DNA from: Robbsia betulipollinis | Lineage (GTDB): Bacteria; Pseudomonadota; Gammaproteobacteria; Burkholderiales; Burkholderiaceae | Assembly: GCF_026624755.1 (NCBI RefSeq) | Contig: NZ_JAPMXC010000001.1 | Location: 2,142,365 to 2,206,364 of the forward strand | Direction: 5' to 3' | DNA length: 64,000 nt | Shown here: positions 18,596-27,098 of the stretch, in pieces | Position numbering within the stretch: position 1 is the first letter of the stretch | Layout: every line of letters begins with the position of its first letter | Notes under the pieces: generated by a model | What the model was told of the DNA's origin: nothing | The model's database searches: none | What the model saw: the letters and a program-made list of their open reading frames with translations, nothing else | Position numbers and translations under genes: made by a program

Positions 18596-20761
18596 CTAGC
18601 TGATCCGCATGCCCACCCGCGCGCCGCTGTGCGGCTCGAGCAGGTACAGGCCCGACTCGGCCTTCTCGTCTTTTGCGGAGGCCGCCAGCACCATGCCTTC
18701 GGAGATGCCGAACTTCATCTTGCGCGGCGCCAGATTGGCGACCACGACCGTCAGCCGGCCGATCAGGTCCGCGGGCCGGTAGGCCGAGCGGATGCCGGAG
18801 AAGACCGTGCGCAGGCGGCCTTCGTCGAGATCGAGGGAGAATCGCAGCAGCTTGTTCGAGCCTTCGACTTCCTGGCAGTCGACGATCTTCGCCACGCGCA
18901 GATCGATCTTCGCGAAGTCGTCGATGCCGATCTGGCCGGCGTCGGCCGCGGTCGTCGCGTCCGAAGCGGCGGCCGAACGGGCGCCTGCGCCCTTGGCGCC
19001 CGTGCCCGGCGCGGATTTATCCGTCGCGCCGGACGACGTTTTCTTCTTTTTTACGCCCGCATCCGCCGCATCCGGCGCCGCCGGCGCGAGCGAGTCGCGG
19101 TTCGCCGCGAGCAAGGCCTCGATATGCCGCGCCTCGACCCGCGACGTCAGATGCTTGTACGGCGCGATCACATGCGCCGACGACAGCGGCGTGCCGATGT
19201 CGGTCCACTTCAGCGGCGCCACGCCGAGCAGGGTCTCCACCGCCTGCGCCAGTTGCGGGACGACCGGCTTGAGCGCGATCGTGAGCAGGCGGAAGGCCTC
19301 GAGGCTCACGCTGCAGGTGGCGTGGAGCACCGCGGCGTTTTCCGCGCTGCGCGCCTGTTCCCACGGCTTGGCGGTGTCGACATAGGCGTTCACGGCGTCG
19401 GCGAGTTCCATCACCAGACGCAGGGCCCGGCTGTACTCGCGCTGCTCGTAGTGCGCGGCGACCGTGGGCACGCCCTCGCGCAGGCGCGCGAGCAGCGGGT
19501 CCGCCATCGCGGCGTCCAGCACCTTGCCGTCGAAGCGCTTGTTCAGGAAACCGGCGGTACGGCTGGCGATGTTCACGTACTTGCCCACCACGTCGCTGTT
19601 CACGCGCGCGACGAAGTCCTCGAGGTTCAGATCGATGTCCTCGATCGCGCTGTTGAGCTTGGCGGCGAAATAGTAGCGCAGCCATTCGGGATTCATGCCG
19701 GTCTCGATCACGCTGTGGGCGGTGATGAAGGTGCCGCGCGATTTCGACATCTTTTTGCCGTCGACCGTCAGGAAGCCGTGCGCGAAGACGTTGGTCGGCG
19801 TACGCAACCCGGAGAATTCGAGCATCGCCGGCCAGAACAGCGTATGAAAGCGCAGGATGTCCTTGCCGATGAAGTGGTACTGCTCGGTGGTGGTGTCGTG
19901 CCGGATCCAGTCGTCGAAGTCGAGCCCGCGCGAGGCGCAGAAGTTCTTGAAGCTCGCGTAATACCCCACCGGGGCGTCCAGCCAGACATAGAAATACTTG
20001 CCCGGCGCGTCGGGAATCTCGAAACCGAAGTAGGGCGCGTCACGCGAGATGTCCCAGTCGCCGAGTTTGTTGTCGCCATCCTCGCCCAGCCACTCGTTCA
20101 TCTTGTTGGTGGCTTCGGGCTGCGCGAGCTGCGCCACCCAGCGCCGCAGGAACCCTTCGCAACGGGGATCCGACAGGCGGAAGAAGTAATGCGTGGAGGT
20201 GCGGCGCACCGGCGTCGCGCCGGAGACGACCGAGTAGGGGTCGACCAGTTCGGTCGCCTCGTAGGTCGCGCCGCAGACCTCGCAGGAGTCGCCGTACTGG
20301 TCCTTCGCGCCGCATACGGGGCAGCCGCCCTTGATGAAGCGGTCCGGCAGGAACATCTCGCGCACCGGGTCGTAGGCCTGCTCGACGTCGCGCGCCTCGA
20401 TCAGTCCGGCGTCGCGCAGCGCCAGATAGATGCGGTCCGCCAGCTGCTTGTTTTCCGGCGAGTCGGTGGTGTAGTAGTGGTCGAAGGAAATGCCGAAGCT
20501 GTCGAAGTCGCGCTTGTGTTCGCCCCAGACGCGGTCGATCAGTTGCTTAGGCGTGATGCCTTCCTTCTCGGCGCTCAACATGATCGGCGTGCCGTGGGTG
20601 TCGTCCGCGCCGACGTAATAGACCTCGTGGCCATGCATGCGCAGGGTACGCACCCAGATGTCGGTCTGGATGTATTCGACCAGATGACCGATGTGGATCT
20701 GCCCATTGGCGTAGGGTAGAGCGGAGGTGACGAGGATGCGTCGCGGGACGATGGCGGACAT
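18596..20761 (-). CDS. metG: Methionine-tRNA ligase with C-terminal tRNA-binding domain
   Basis: A 721-residue methionyl-tRNA synthetase. The class I motifs are ANGQIHIGH near the N-terminus and KKMSKS in the middle. A zinc knuckle of the four-cysteine type (CPVCGAKD...SCEVCGA) lies between them. The catalytic and anticodon-binding parts are followed by an unusually Lys/Ala/Gly-rich linker and then an EMAP-II/Trbp111-type domain ([20 protein letters not shown]) that improves tRNA binding and dimerises. It converges with tamB; upstream lies the terminator of the OmpA-like gene. Confidence 0.95.
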   Translation of the reverse strand: MSAIVPRRILVTSALPYANGQIHIGHLVEYIQTDIWVRTLRMHGHEVYYVGADDTHGTPIMLSAEKEGITPKQLIDRVWGEHKRDFDSFGISFDHYYTTDSPENKQLADRIYLALRDAGLIEARDVEQAYDPVREMFLPDRFIKGGCPVCGAKDQYGDSCEVCGATYEATELVDPYSVVSGATPVRRTSTHYFFRLSDPRCEGFLRRWVAQLAQPEATNKMNEWLGEDGDNKLGDWDISRDAPYFGFEIPDAPGKYFYVWLDAPVGYYASFKNFCASRGLDFDDWIRHDTTTEQYHFIGKDILRFHTLFWPAMLEFSGLRTPTNVFAHGFLTVDGKKMSKSRGTFITAHSVIETGMNPEWLRYYFAAKLNSAIEDIDLNLEDFVARVNSDVVGKYVNIASRTAGFLNKRFDGKVLDAAMADPLLARLREGVPTVAAHYEQREYSRALRLVMELADAVNAYVDTAKPWEQARSAENAAVLHATCSVSLEAFRLLTIALKPVVPQLAQAVETLLGVAPLKWTDIGTPLSSAHVIAPYKHLTSRVEARHIEALLAANRDSLAPAAPDAADAGVKKKKTSSGATDKSAPGTGAKGAGARSAAASDATTAADAGQIGIDDFAKIDLRVAKIVDCQEVEGSNKLLRFSLDLDEGRLRTVFSGIRSAYRPADLIGRLTVVVANLAPRKMKFGISEGMVLAASAKDEKAESGLYLLEPHSGARVGMRIS

Positions 20762-20872
20762 GGGGTGCGTCTTCGGGTAGGTGCGGAATCCCCGATTCTA
20801 ACAGTGCGCGACGGCGTGACGGTCGCCGCGTGGCGGTGCCGCCGCCTGGATGCCGGGGCGGGCGGGACGCGC

Positions 20873-20897
20873 AAAAAAAACCGGGGCGAGGCCCCGG
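20873..20897 (-). terminator. Rho-independent terminator after the OmpA-like lipoprotein gene
   Basis: On the minus strand the stem CCGGGG/CCCCGG with loop CCTCG is followed by eight consecutive T residues (20873-20880). It lies in the 323-bp gap between the OmpA-like gene and metG. The same gap holds a second inverted repeat (21013-21051, arms GCCGGCAAG/CTTGCCGGT, 21-base loop) just past the stop codon. Confidence 0.85.
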
Positions 20898-21084
20898 GGC
20901 AACAACGACAAGAGGAGAATGGCGCGGCGGCGGTCAGGCACCGCCGCCCACCGTAAAGACTGACAGCGGAACGCGGACGGAGTTCTCAGATTTCTCTTAA
21001 TTTTTCATCGTCGCCGGCAAGCTGTTGTTTTTTGTAGGATTTCTTGCCGGTACGGCGTAGGAAATCACGCCGAAAACCGTCCGT

Positions 21085-21738
21085 TCACTGTCCCGGCTGG
21101 CGCAGCGCGCGCAGGTAGATTTCGACGCGGCGGTTTTGCGAGCGGCCCAGTTCGGTCGAGTTGTCGGCGATCGGCTGGGTCTGGCCGCGTCCTTCGGCCG
21201 CCAGGCGCACGGTGGCCACGCCATGTTGCGCGAGGTAGCCGGCGACGCTCTGCGCCCGGTTTTGCGACAGGGTCTGGTTATAGGCCGGGCTGCCGGTGCT
21301 GTCGGTGTGTCCCACGACCTGGGCGACGAGTTCCGGATGCTGCGTCAGCGTCTGCGCCACCTGGTCGAGCACCGGTGCGAACGACGGCTTGATCGCATAG
21401 CTGTTCGTGTCGAAGGAGATCGCGCTGGGGATGTTGACCTTCAGCGAGCCGTCCTGCTGCTCGGTGACCTGCGTGCCGGTGCCCGCGCTGGCACCGGAGA
21501 GACGCTGCTTGATTGCGCCCCAGTTATAACCTGTGATGCCGCCGGCTGCTGCGCCCAGCGTGCCGCCGACGATCGCCCCGGTGCGGTTGCCCAGCAGCGC
21601 GCCGATGCCGGCGCCCGCGGCGGCGCCCAGGCCCGTGCCGACGGCGGCGTTGCCCTGCTGCGGGTTGTTGGCGCAACCTGCCAGCACCGTGAGGGCGAGG
21701 GTCAGCGATGCGATCTGGACAGTGGTTCTGCGTTTCAT
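21085..21738 (-). CDS. OmpA-family peptidoglycan-binding lipoprotein with glycine-zipper segment
   Basis: A 217-residue lipoprotein. The lipobox LAGC ends a clear signal peptide and gives a mature N-terminal cysteine. Next comes a glycine-zipper region (GTGLGAAAGAGIGALLGNRTG, GAIVGGTLGAAAGG) and then an OmpA C-terminal domain (residues about 95-210) with the peptidoglycan-binding GHTDSTGSPAYNQTLSQNRA signature and the NRRVEI end. Such proteins tether the outer membrane to the wall. It resembles YiaD-type lipoproteins of gammaproteobacteria. It is transcribed alone and diverges from apbC. Confidence 0.88.
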   Translation of the reverse strand: MKRRTTVQIASLTLALTVLAGCANNPQQGNAAVGTGLGAAAGAGIGALLGNRTGAIVGGTLGAAAGGITGYNWGAIKQRLSGASAGTGTQVTEQQDGSLKVNIPSAISFDTNSYAIKPSFAPVLDQVAQTLTQHPELVAQVVGHTDSTGSPAYNQTLSQNRAQSVAGYLAQHGVATVRLAAEGRGQTQPIADNSTELGRSQNRRVEIYLRALRQPGQ

Positions 21739-22080
21739 GAATGCCTCGGTTCTCGAAGTCGGAGTGGATTCCCGGGGTGGATCCCGTCGTGCGCCGTCCC
21801 CGTGCGCGGCGTTGCCGCCAGCGGGGAAGACGTCGACCTACTACAATTGCGGCGGTCGCCTCGCATTGTCGCCGACGCCTGCCCTCCGGCGATGCCGATG
21901 CCGGCGCTTGCCGACGTTTCACCGGCGGCGCGATAATGTTCGCTTCCAGGATGCATCCCGGGATGCGCCGAGGATGCATCAAGCGCGACGCGTTGGCAAC
22001 GCTCGGGCGAGGTGCCGGCCGCTGCCGCAACACAATCTTGCTTATTTCGGGCGGCGTTTTCGCTGCTGCTGGAGTTTCAC
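21739..22080. other. Gap between the OmpA-like gene and apbC
   Basis: The 342-bp divergent gap should carry the promoters of both genes. The only structure noticed is a repeated GGATGCATC (21949-21957 and 21972-21980), the first being a palindrome (GGATGCATCC). A GGAG ribosome-binding site for apbC lies at its right end. No gene was recognised. Confidence 0.4.
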
Positions 22081-23175
22081 ATGATGTCGAAAGAACAGAT
22101 CGACGCGGCGGTTCGCGCGGTAATCGATCCGAACACGGGTCACAGCCTGCAGACGGGCCGCGCGGTCAAGAGCGTCGCGGTCGAAGAGGGGCGCGTCGCC
22201 GTGACGATCGAACTCGGCTACCCGGCGCGCAGCCAGTTCGCGATGATCCGCGGGCACGTCGTGGCGGCGGTACGCGCGGTGCCGGGCATCGACGCTGCCA
22301 CGCCGGTCGACGTCGAGGTGGGACAGCGCATCGTGCCGCACGCGGTGCAGCGCGGCGTCAAGCTCATGCCCAATGTGAAGAACATCGTGGCGGTAGCCTC
22401 CGGCAAGGGCGGCGTGGGCAAAAGCACCACGGCCGTCAATCTGGCGCTGGCGCTGGCGGCCGAAGGCGCGTCGGTCGGCATCCTAGACGCCGATATCTAC
22501 GGCCCCTCGCAGCCGATGCTGCTTGGCATCACCGGCCGGCCCGAGTCGCACGACGACAAATCGATGGAGCCGCTGGTCGGCCTGGGGCTGCAGGCGAATT
22601 CGATCGGGTTTCTGATCGAACCCGACAACCCCATGGTCTGGCGCGGCCCGATGGTGTCGTCGGCGCTCGACCAGTTGCTCAACCAGACCAACTGGCGCGA
22701 ACTGGACTATCTGATCGTCGACATGCCGCCGGGCACCGGCGACATCCAGCTCACGCTGTCGCAGAAAGTACCGGTGACCGGGGCGGTGATCATCACCACG
22801 CCGCAGGACCTGGCGTTGCTCGACGCGCGCAAGGGCCTGAAAATGTTCGAGAAGGTCGGCATTCCGATCCTGGGCATCGTCGAGAACATGAGCACGCATA
22901 TCTGCTCGAACTGCGGGCATGCCGAAGCGATCTTCGGCGCCGGCGGGGCCGAGAAGATATGCGCCGATTTCAAGGTCGATTTTCTCGGTGCGCTGCCGCT
23001 GGACATGGCGATCCGGCAGCAGGCGGACGCGGGGCGCCCGACGGTGGCCGCCGATCCCGACAGCCCGGTCGCCGAGATCTACCGCTCGATCGCCCGCAAG
23101 GTGGCGATCCGCATCGCCGAGAAGGCCCGCGACATGACATCGAAATTCCCGTCGATCGTCGTCCAGAACACCTGA
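22081..23175 (+). CDS. apbC: Fe-S cluster carrier ATPase ApbC (Mrp)
   Basis: A P-loop ATPase of about 364 residues in the Mrp/NBP35 family that carries and delivers iron-sulfur clusters. It has an N-terminal DUF59-type domain (about 1-85), the Walker A GKGGVGKST near residue 107, and the cluster-binding CSNCG motif (ICSNCGHAE) in the C-terminal third. The start is the first ATG of MMSK after a GGAG site. Often found beside metG in proteobacteria, which agrees with its position here. Confidence 0.93.
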   Translation: MMSKEQIDAAVRAVIDPNTGHSLQTGRAVKSVAVEEGRVAVTIELGYPARSQFAMIRGHVVAAVRAVPGIDAATPVDVEVGQRIVPHAVQRGVKLMPNVKNIVAVASGKGGVGKSTTAVNLALALAAEGASVGILDADIYGPSQPMLLGITGRPESHDDKSMEPLVGLGLQANSIGFLIEPDNPMVWRGPMVSSALDQLLNQTNWRELDYLIVDMPPGTGDIQLTLSQKVPVTGAVIITTPQDLALLDARKGLKMFEKVGIPILGIVENMSTHICSNCGHAEAIFGAGGAEKICADFKVDFLGALPLDMAIRQQADAGRPTVAADPDSPVAEIYRSIARKVAIRIAEKARDMTSKFPSIVVQNT

Positions 23176-23281
23176 GCGGCGCGAGGCCGGAACGCCTACC
23201 GTGCGTGGCGGGGCCCGGCGGCGGCATGCCGGAGTATGATTGGCGGAATTCGCCGCGCCACGCGCTCTGGGAGGGAGCAGT

Positions 23282-23857
23282 ATGCAGCTTGGTAATTGGT
23301 GGGGCCGGGCAGGACGGCGTCATGCGGCAGCATGGCTGACCGGGGCCGCCTTGAGCGGTTGCGCGATCCTTGGTCCGCACGAACGGCACGCCGGGGCGAT
23401 GCTGCGGCCGCTGGACGGCAGTTCGGTCGAAGGACGCGTCGCGCTGGCGGAGCGGGTCGAGGGTCTGCAACTGACCTACGATATCGTTGGCCTCGCGCCG
23501 AATACCCAGCATACCGTGGTCATCCACGCGGGCGGGGATTGTGGCGGGCAGGGCGCCCGCGACATCGGCATGCGTCTGACGGCGGGAGATGTCCTGCCGC
23601 CCGGCGCGGGGGCGCCGGCGCGCTATTCGCCGCGTCTCACCCGTATCTGGGCCGACGGCAACGGCGTGGCGATGGGCTTCTTCGTGCTGCCGGGCCTGAC
23701 GCTGGACGGCGTGCGCTCGGTGGTCGGGCGCACCCTGGTGATACACAGCGGCGTCGACGAATGGGACGAAGCCGACGATGCCGCCTCGGATCCGTCCGCC
23801 TCCGCGAACGACGACCATGCGGGACGCGTGCTGGCCTGCGGCGTGATCGCGCGATGA
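23282..23857 (+). CDS. Cu/Zn superoxide dismutase-like lipoprotein, metal site degenerate
   Basis: A 191-residue protein with a lipobox (LSGC) signal peptide. The rest lines up with bacterial Cu/Zn-SOD: the TVVIHAGGDC strand, the LVIHSGVDEW strand and the C-terminal RVLACGVI. In true SodC the first strand is HxH and a central loop supplies further His and Asp ligands; here the first histidine is replaced by valine and the central ligands are missing, although the two cysteines that form the family disulfide are kept. Loss of dismutase activity is inferred. The start follows GGGAGCAG. It stands alone between apbC and dcd. Confidence 0.7.
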   Translation: MQLGNWWGRAGRRHAAAWLTGAALSGCAILGPHERHAGAMLRPLDGSSVEGRVALAERVEGLQLTYDIVGLAPNTQHTVVIHAGGDCGGQGARDIGMRLTAGDVLPPGAGAPARYSPRLTRIWADGNGVAMGFFVLPGLTLDGVRSVVGRTLVIHSGVDEWDEADDAASDPSASANDDHAGRVLACGVIAR

Positions 23858-23973
23858 GCGGCGCGGCGTCACCGTGGCGCGTGCGCCGCACCGGGCTCGC
23901 GATCAAGTAGAATGGCCGCTTTTCCGACGCGTTCGGCGCGGCCTGCCCGTGCAATCAGTCCCAATCAGCCCAG

Positions 23974-24543
23974 ATGACAATCAAATCCGATAAGTGGATC
24001 CGCCGCATGGCCGAGACCCATAAGATGATCGAGCCGTTCGAGCCCGATCAGGTGCGGGTCGGCGGGGATGGCCGCAAAGTCGTCAGTTACGGCACGTCGA
24101 GCTATGGCTATGACATCCGCTGCGCCGACGAATTCAAGATTTTCACGAACATCAATTCGACTATCGTCGATCCGAAGAACTTCGACGAGAAATCCTTCGT
24201 CGACTTCAAGGGCGACGTCTGCATCATTCCGCCGAACTCCTTCGCGCTGGCGCGCACGATCGAGTATTTCCGCATCCCGCGCTCGGTCCTGACCGTGTGT
24301 CTGGGCAAGTCGACGTATGCGCGTTGCGGCATCATCGTCAACGTGACGCCGTTCGAGCCGGAATGGGAAGGGTATGTCACCCTCGAATTTTCGAACACGA
24401 CGCCGCTGCCCGCGAAGATCTACGCGAACGAAGGCGTCGCGCAGGTGCTGTTTTTCGAGAGCGACGAGGTCTGCGACGTGTCCTACCGCGACCGGGGCGG
24501 CAAATACCAGGGGCAGCACGGCGTGACTCTGCCGCGGGCCTGA
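23974..24543 (+). CDS. dcd: dCTP deaminase
   Basis: A 189-residue dCTP deaminase, forming dUTP for thymidylate synthesis. Family blocks visible are [29 protein letters not shown] with the catalytic glutamate shortly after in [14 protein letters not shown], and the C-terminal [15 protein letters not shown] lid. Length is exactly typical. It is followed 34 bp later by the decarboxylase gene, a pairing usual in Burkholderia. Confidence 0.95.
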   Translation: MTIKSDKWIRRMAETHKMIEPFEPDQVRVGGDGRKVVSYGTSSYGYDIRCADEFKIFTNINSTIVDPKNFDEKSFVDFKGDVCIIPPNSFALARTIEYFRIPRSVLTVCLGKSTYARCGIIVNVTPFEPEWEGYVTLEFSNTTPLPAKIYANEGVAQVLFFESDEVCDVSYRDRGGKYQGQHGVTLPRA

Positions 24544-24577
24544 GCCCCGGCGTGCCGCACTGCTTGGAGATATCCAG

Positions 24578-26848
24578 ATGAAATTCCGTTTTCCCGTCGT
24601 CATCATCGACGAGGATTTCCGTTCCGAGAACATTTCCGGTTCCGGCATTCGTGCGCTTGCCGAGGCGATCGAAGGCGAGGGCATGGAGGTGCTCGGCTTT
24701 ACCAGCTACGGCGACCTGACGTCGTTCGCCCAACAGGCGAGCCGCGCCTCGTGCTTCATCCTGTCGATCGACGACGACGAGTTCGGTCTGGCCGACGGCG
24801 TGGAGGACACCGGCGAGCTGGCGCACGCGATCGTCGCGCTGCGCGCGTTCATCGCGGCGGTGCGCCGCCGCAACGCCGATCTGCCGATCTTCCTGTACGG
24901 CGAGACGCGCACTTCCCGGCATATCCCGAACGACGTGCTGCGTGAGCTGCATGGCTTCATCCACATGTTCGAGGACACGCCGGAGTTCGTCGCGCGGCAC
25001 ATCATCCGCGAGGCGCGCACCTATCTCGACTCGCTCGCGCCGCCGTTCTTCCGGGCGCTGACCCACTACGCGGCCGACGGCTCCTATTCGTGGCATTGCC
25101 CGGGACACTCGGGCGGCGTCGCGTTCCTGAAAAGCCCGCTGGGCCAGATGTTCCATCAGTTCTTCGGCGAGAACATGCTGCGCGCCGACGTCTGCAACGC
25201 GGTCGATGAACTCGGCCAGTTGCTCGACCATACCGGCCCCGTCGCGAAATCGGAGCAGAACGCGGCGCGGATCTTCTCCGCCGACCATCTGTTCTTTGTG
25301 ACCAACGGCACGTCGACGTCGAACAAGATCGTCTGGCACGCCACGGTGGCGCCGGGCGACATCGTGCTGGTCGACCGCAACTGTCACAAGTCGATCCTGC
25401 ACGCGATCACCATGACCGGCGCGATTCCGGTCTTCCTGACGCCCACGCGCAACCACTACGGCCTGATCGGCCCGATCCCGCTCGACGCCTTCCGCCCGGA
25501 AAACATCCGCCGCAAGATCGCGGCGAACCCGTTCGCGCGCGAGGTGCTGGAGAAGAATCCGAACGTCAAACCCCGCATCCTGACCATCACGCAGAGTACC
25601 TACGACGGCGTGGTCTACAACGTCGAGATGATCAAGGACCTGCTGGGCGACATGCTCGACACCCTGCATTTCGACGAAGCCTGGCTGCCGCACGCGGAAT
25701 TCCACTCCTTTTACCGCGACATGCACGCCATCGGCGCGGACCGCCCGCGCACCCGCGCGCTGGTGTTCGCCACGCACTCGACGCACAAGCTGCTGGCAGG
25801 CATCTCGCAGGCGTCGCAGATCCTCGTGCAGGATTCGGAGGACGGCATCTTCGACAAGCATCGCTTCAACGAAGCGTACCTGATGCATACGTCGACCAGT
25901 CCGCAGTATGCGATCATCGCGTCGTGCGACGTCGCCGCGGCGATGATGGAGGCGCCGGGCGGACCCGCGCTGGTCGAGGAATCGATCGCCGAGGCGCTCG
26001 ATTTCCGCCGCGCGATGCGCAAGGTCGGCGCCGATTACGGCGAGGACTGGTGGTTCTCGGTCTGGGGACCGGAAACCTTCGCCGAGGAAGGCATCGGCGA
26101 TCGCGAGGACTGGATCCTGAAACCGAACGACCGCTGGCACGGCTTCGGCGACCTGGCGCCGGGCTTCAACATGCTCGACCCGATCAAGGCGACGATCATC
26201 ACGCCGGGGCTCGATGTCGACGGCGAGTTCGGCGAAAGCGGCATTCCGGCGGCGATCGTCACGAAATACCTGGCCGAGCACGGCATCATCGTCGAGAAGA
26301 CCGGCCTGTATTCGTTTTTCATCATGTTCACGATCGGCATCACCAAGGGCCGCTGGAACAGCATGGTCACCGAACTGCAGCAGTTCAAGGACGACTACGA
26401 CGCGAACCAGCCGCTGTGGCGCGTGCTGCCGGAATTCTCGGCGCAGTTCCCGCAATACGAGCGCACCGGCTTGCGCGATCTGTGCAACCAGATCCACAGC
26501 GTCTACCGCGCCAACGACGTGGCCCGCGTGACCACCGAGATGTACCTGTCGGACATGGAACCGGCGATGAAACCGACCGACGCGTTCGCCAAGCTCGCGC
26601 ACCGGGAGATCGACCGGGTGCCGATCGACGAACTCGACGGCCGGGTCACCAGCGTGCTGCTCACGCCGTATCCGCCGGGCATTCCGCTGCTGGTACCGGG
26701 CGAGCGCTTCAACCCGATCATCCTGCAGTACCTGCGGTTCGCGCGCGACTTCAACCAGCGCTTCCCGGGCTTCCATACCGATATCCACGGTCTGGTGGGC
26801 GAATTGGTGAACGGCAAGATCGAGTACTTCGTCGACTGCGTGCGTTGA
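24578..26848 (+). CDS. Arginine/lysine/ornithine decarboxylase, large PLP type
   Basis: A 756-residue group III PLP decarboxylase (AdiA/LdcC/SpeF family). An N-terminal receiver-like wing domain (1-130) precedes the PLP domain with FHCPGHSGG-like WHCPGHSGGVAF and the cofactor lysine in STHKLLAG (Lys404). The C-terminal domain carries PYPPGIPLLVPGE. The product could be agmatine, cadaverine or putrescine; length fits arginine or lysine enzymes slightly better, but substrate cannot be assigned by eye. A ribosome-binding site (GGAGAT) precedes the start. A GGCGGC/GCCGCC hairpin follows the stop at 26863-26880. Confidence 0.9.
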   Translation: MKFRFPVVIIDEDFRSENISGSGIRALAEAIEGEGMEVLGFTSYGDLTSFAQQASRASCFILSIDDDEFGLADGVEDTGELAHAIVALRAFIAAVRRRNADLPIFLYGETRTSRHIPNDVLRELHGFIHMFEDTPEFVARHIIREARTYLDSLAPPFFRALTHYAADGSYSWHCPGHSGGVAFLKSPLGQMFHQFFGENMLRADVCNAVDELGQLLDHTGPVAKSEQNAARIFSADHLFFVTNGTSTSNKIVWHATVAPGDIVLVDRNCHKSILHAITMTGAIPVFLTPTRNHYGLIGPIPLDAFRPENIRRKIAANPFAREVLEKNPNVKPRILTITQSTYDGVVYNVEMIKDLLGDMLDTLHFDEAWLPHAEFHSFYRDMHAIGADRPRTRALVFATHSTHKLLAGISQASQILVQDSEDGIFDKHRFNEAYLMHTSTSPQYAIIASCDVAAAMMEAPGGPALVEESIAEALDFRRAMRKVGADYGEDWWFSVWGPETFAEEGIGDREDWILKPNDRWHGFGDLAPGFNMLDPIKATIITPGLDVDGEFGESGIPAAIVTKYLAEHGIIVEKTGLYSFFIMFTIGITKGRWNSMVTELQQFKDDYDANQPLWRVLPEFSAQFPQYERTGLRDLCNQIHSVYRANDVARVTTEMYLSDMEPAMKPTDAFAKLAHREIDRVPIDELDGRVTSVLLTPYPPGIPLLVPGERFNPIILQYLRFARDFNQRFPGFHTDIHGLVGELVNGKIEYFVDCVR

Positions 26849-27098
26849 CCCGAGCGGTTCCGGCGGCTTTCTTGCCGCCACCTTACCGGTTTCTTGCAAT
26901 TATCTTGTAACATCGCGCCCCCGGCGGTCAACGCTCGCGGGGCGCGTCGCGTTTACCGGGTACGCCAGCGCGGTGACGCGTGCGATCGCCTGTACAGTTT
27001 CCGTCGCGGCGTGCCGTTATACGGGGCGGCAGGCGTGATTGCACGCAGGACGCGAGGCTTTACACGCGGCACATGACGGAACAACGCACAGTACATCG

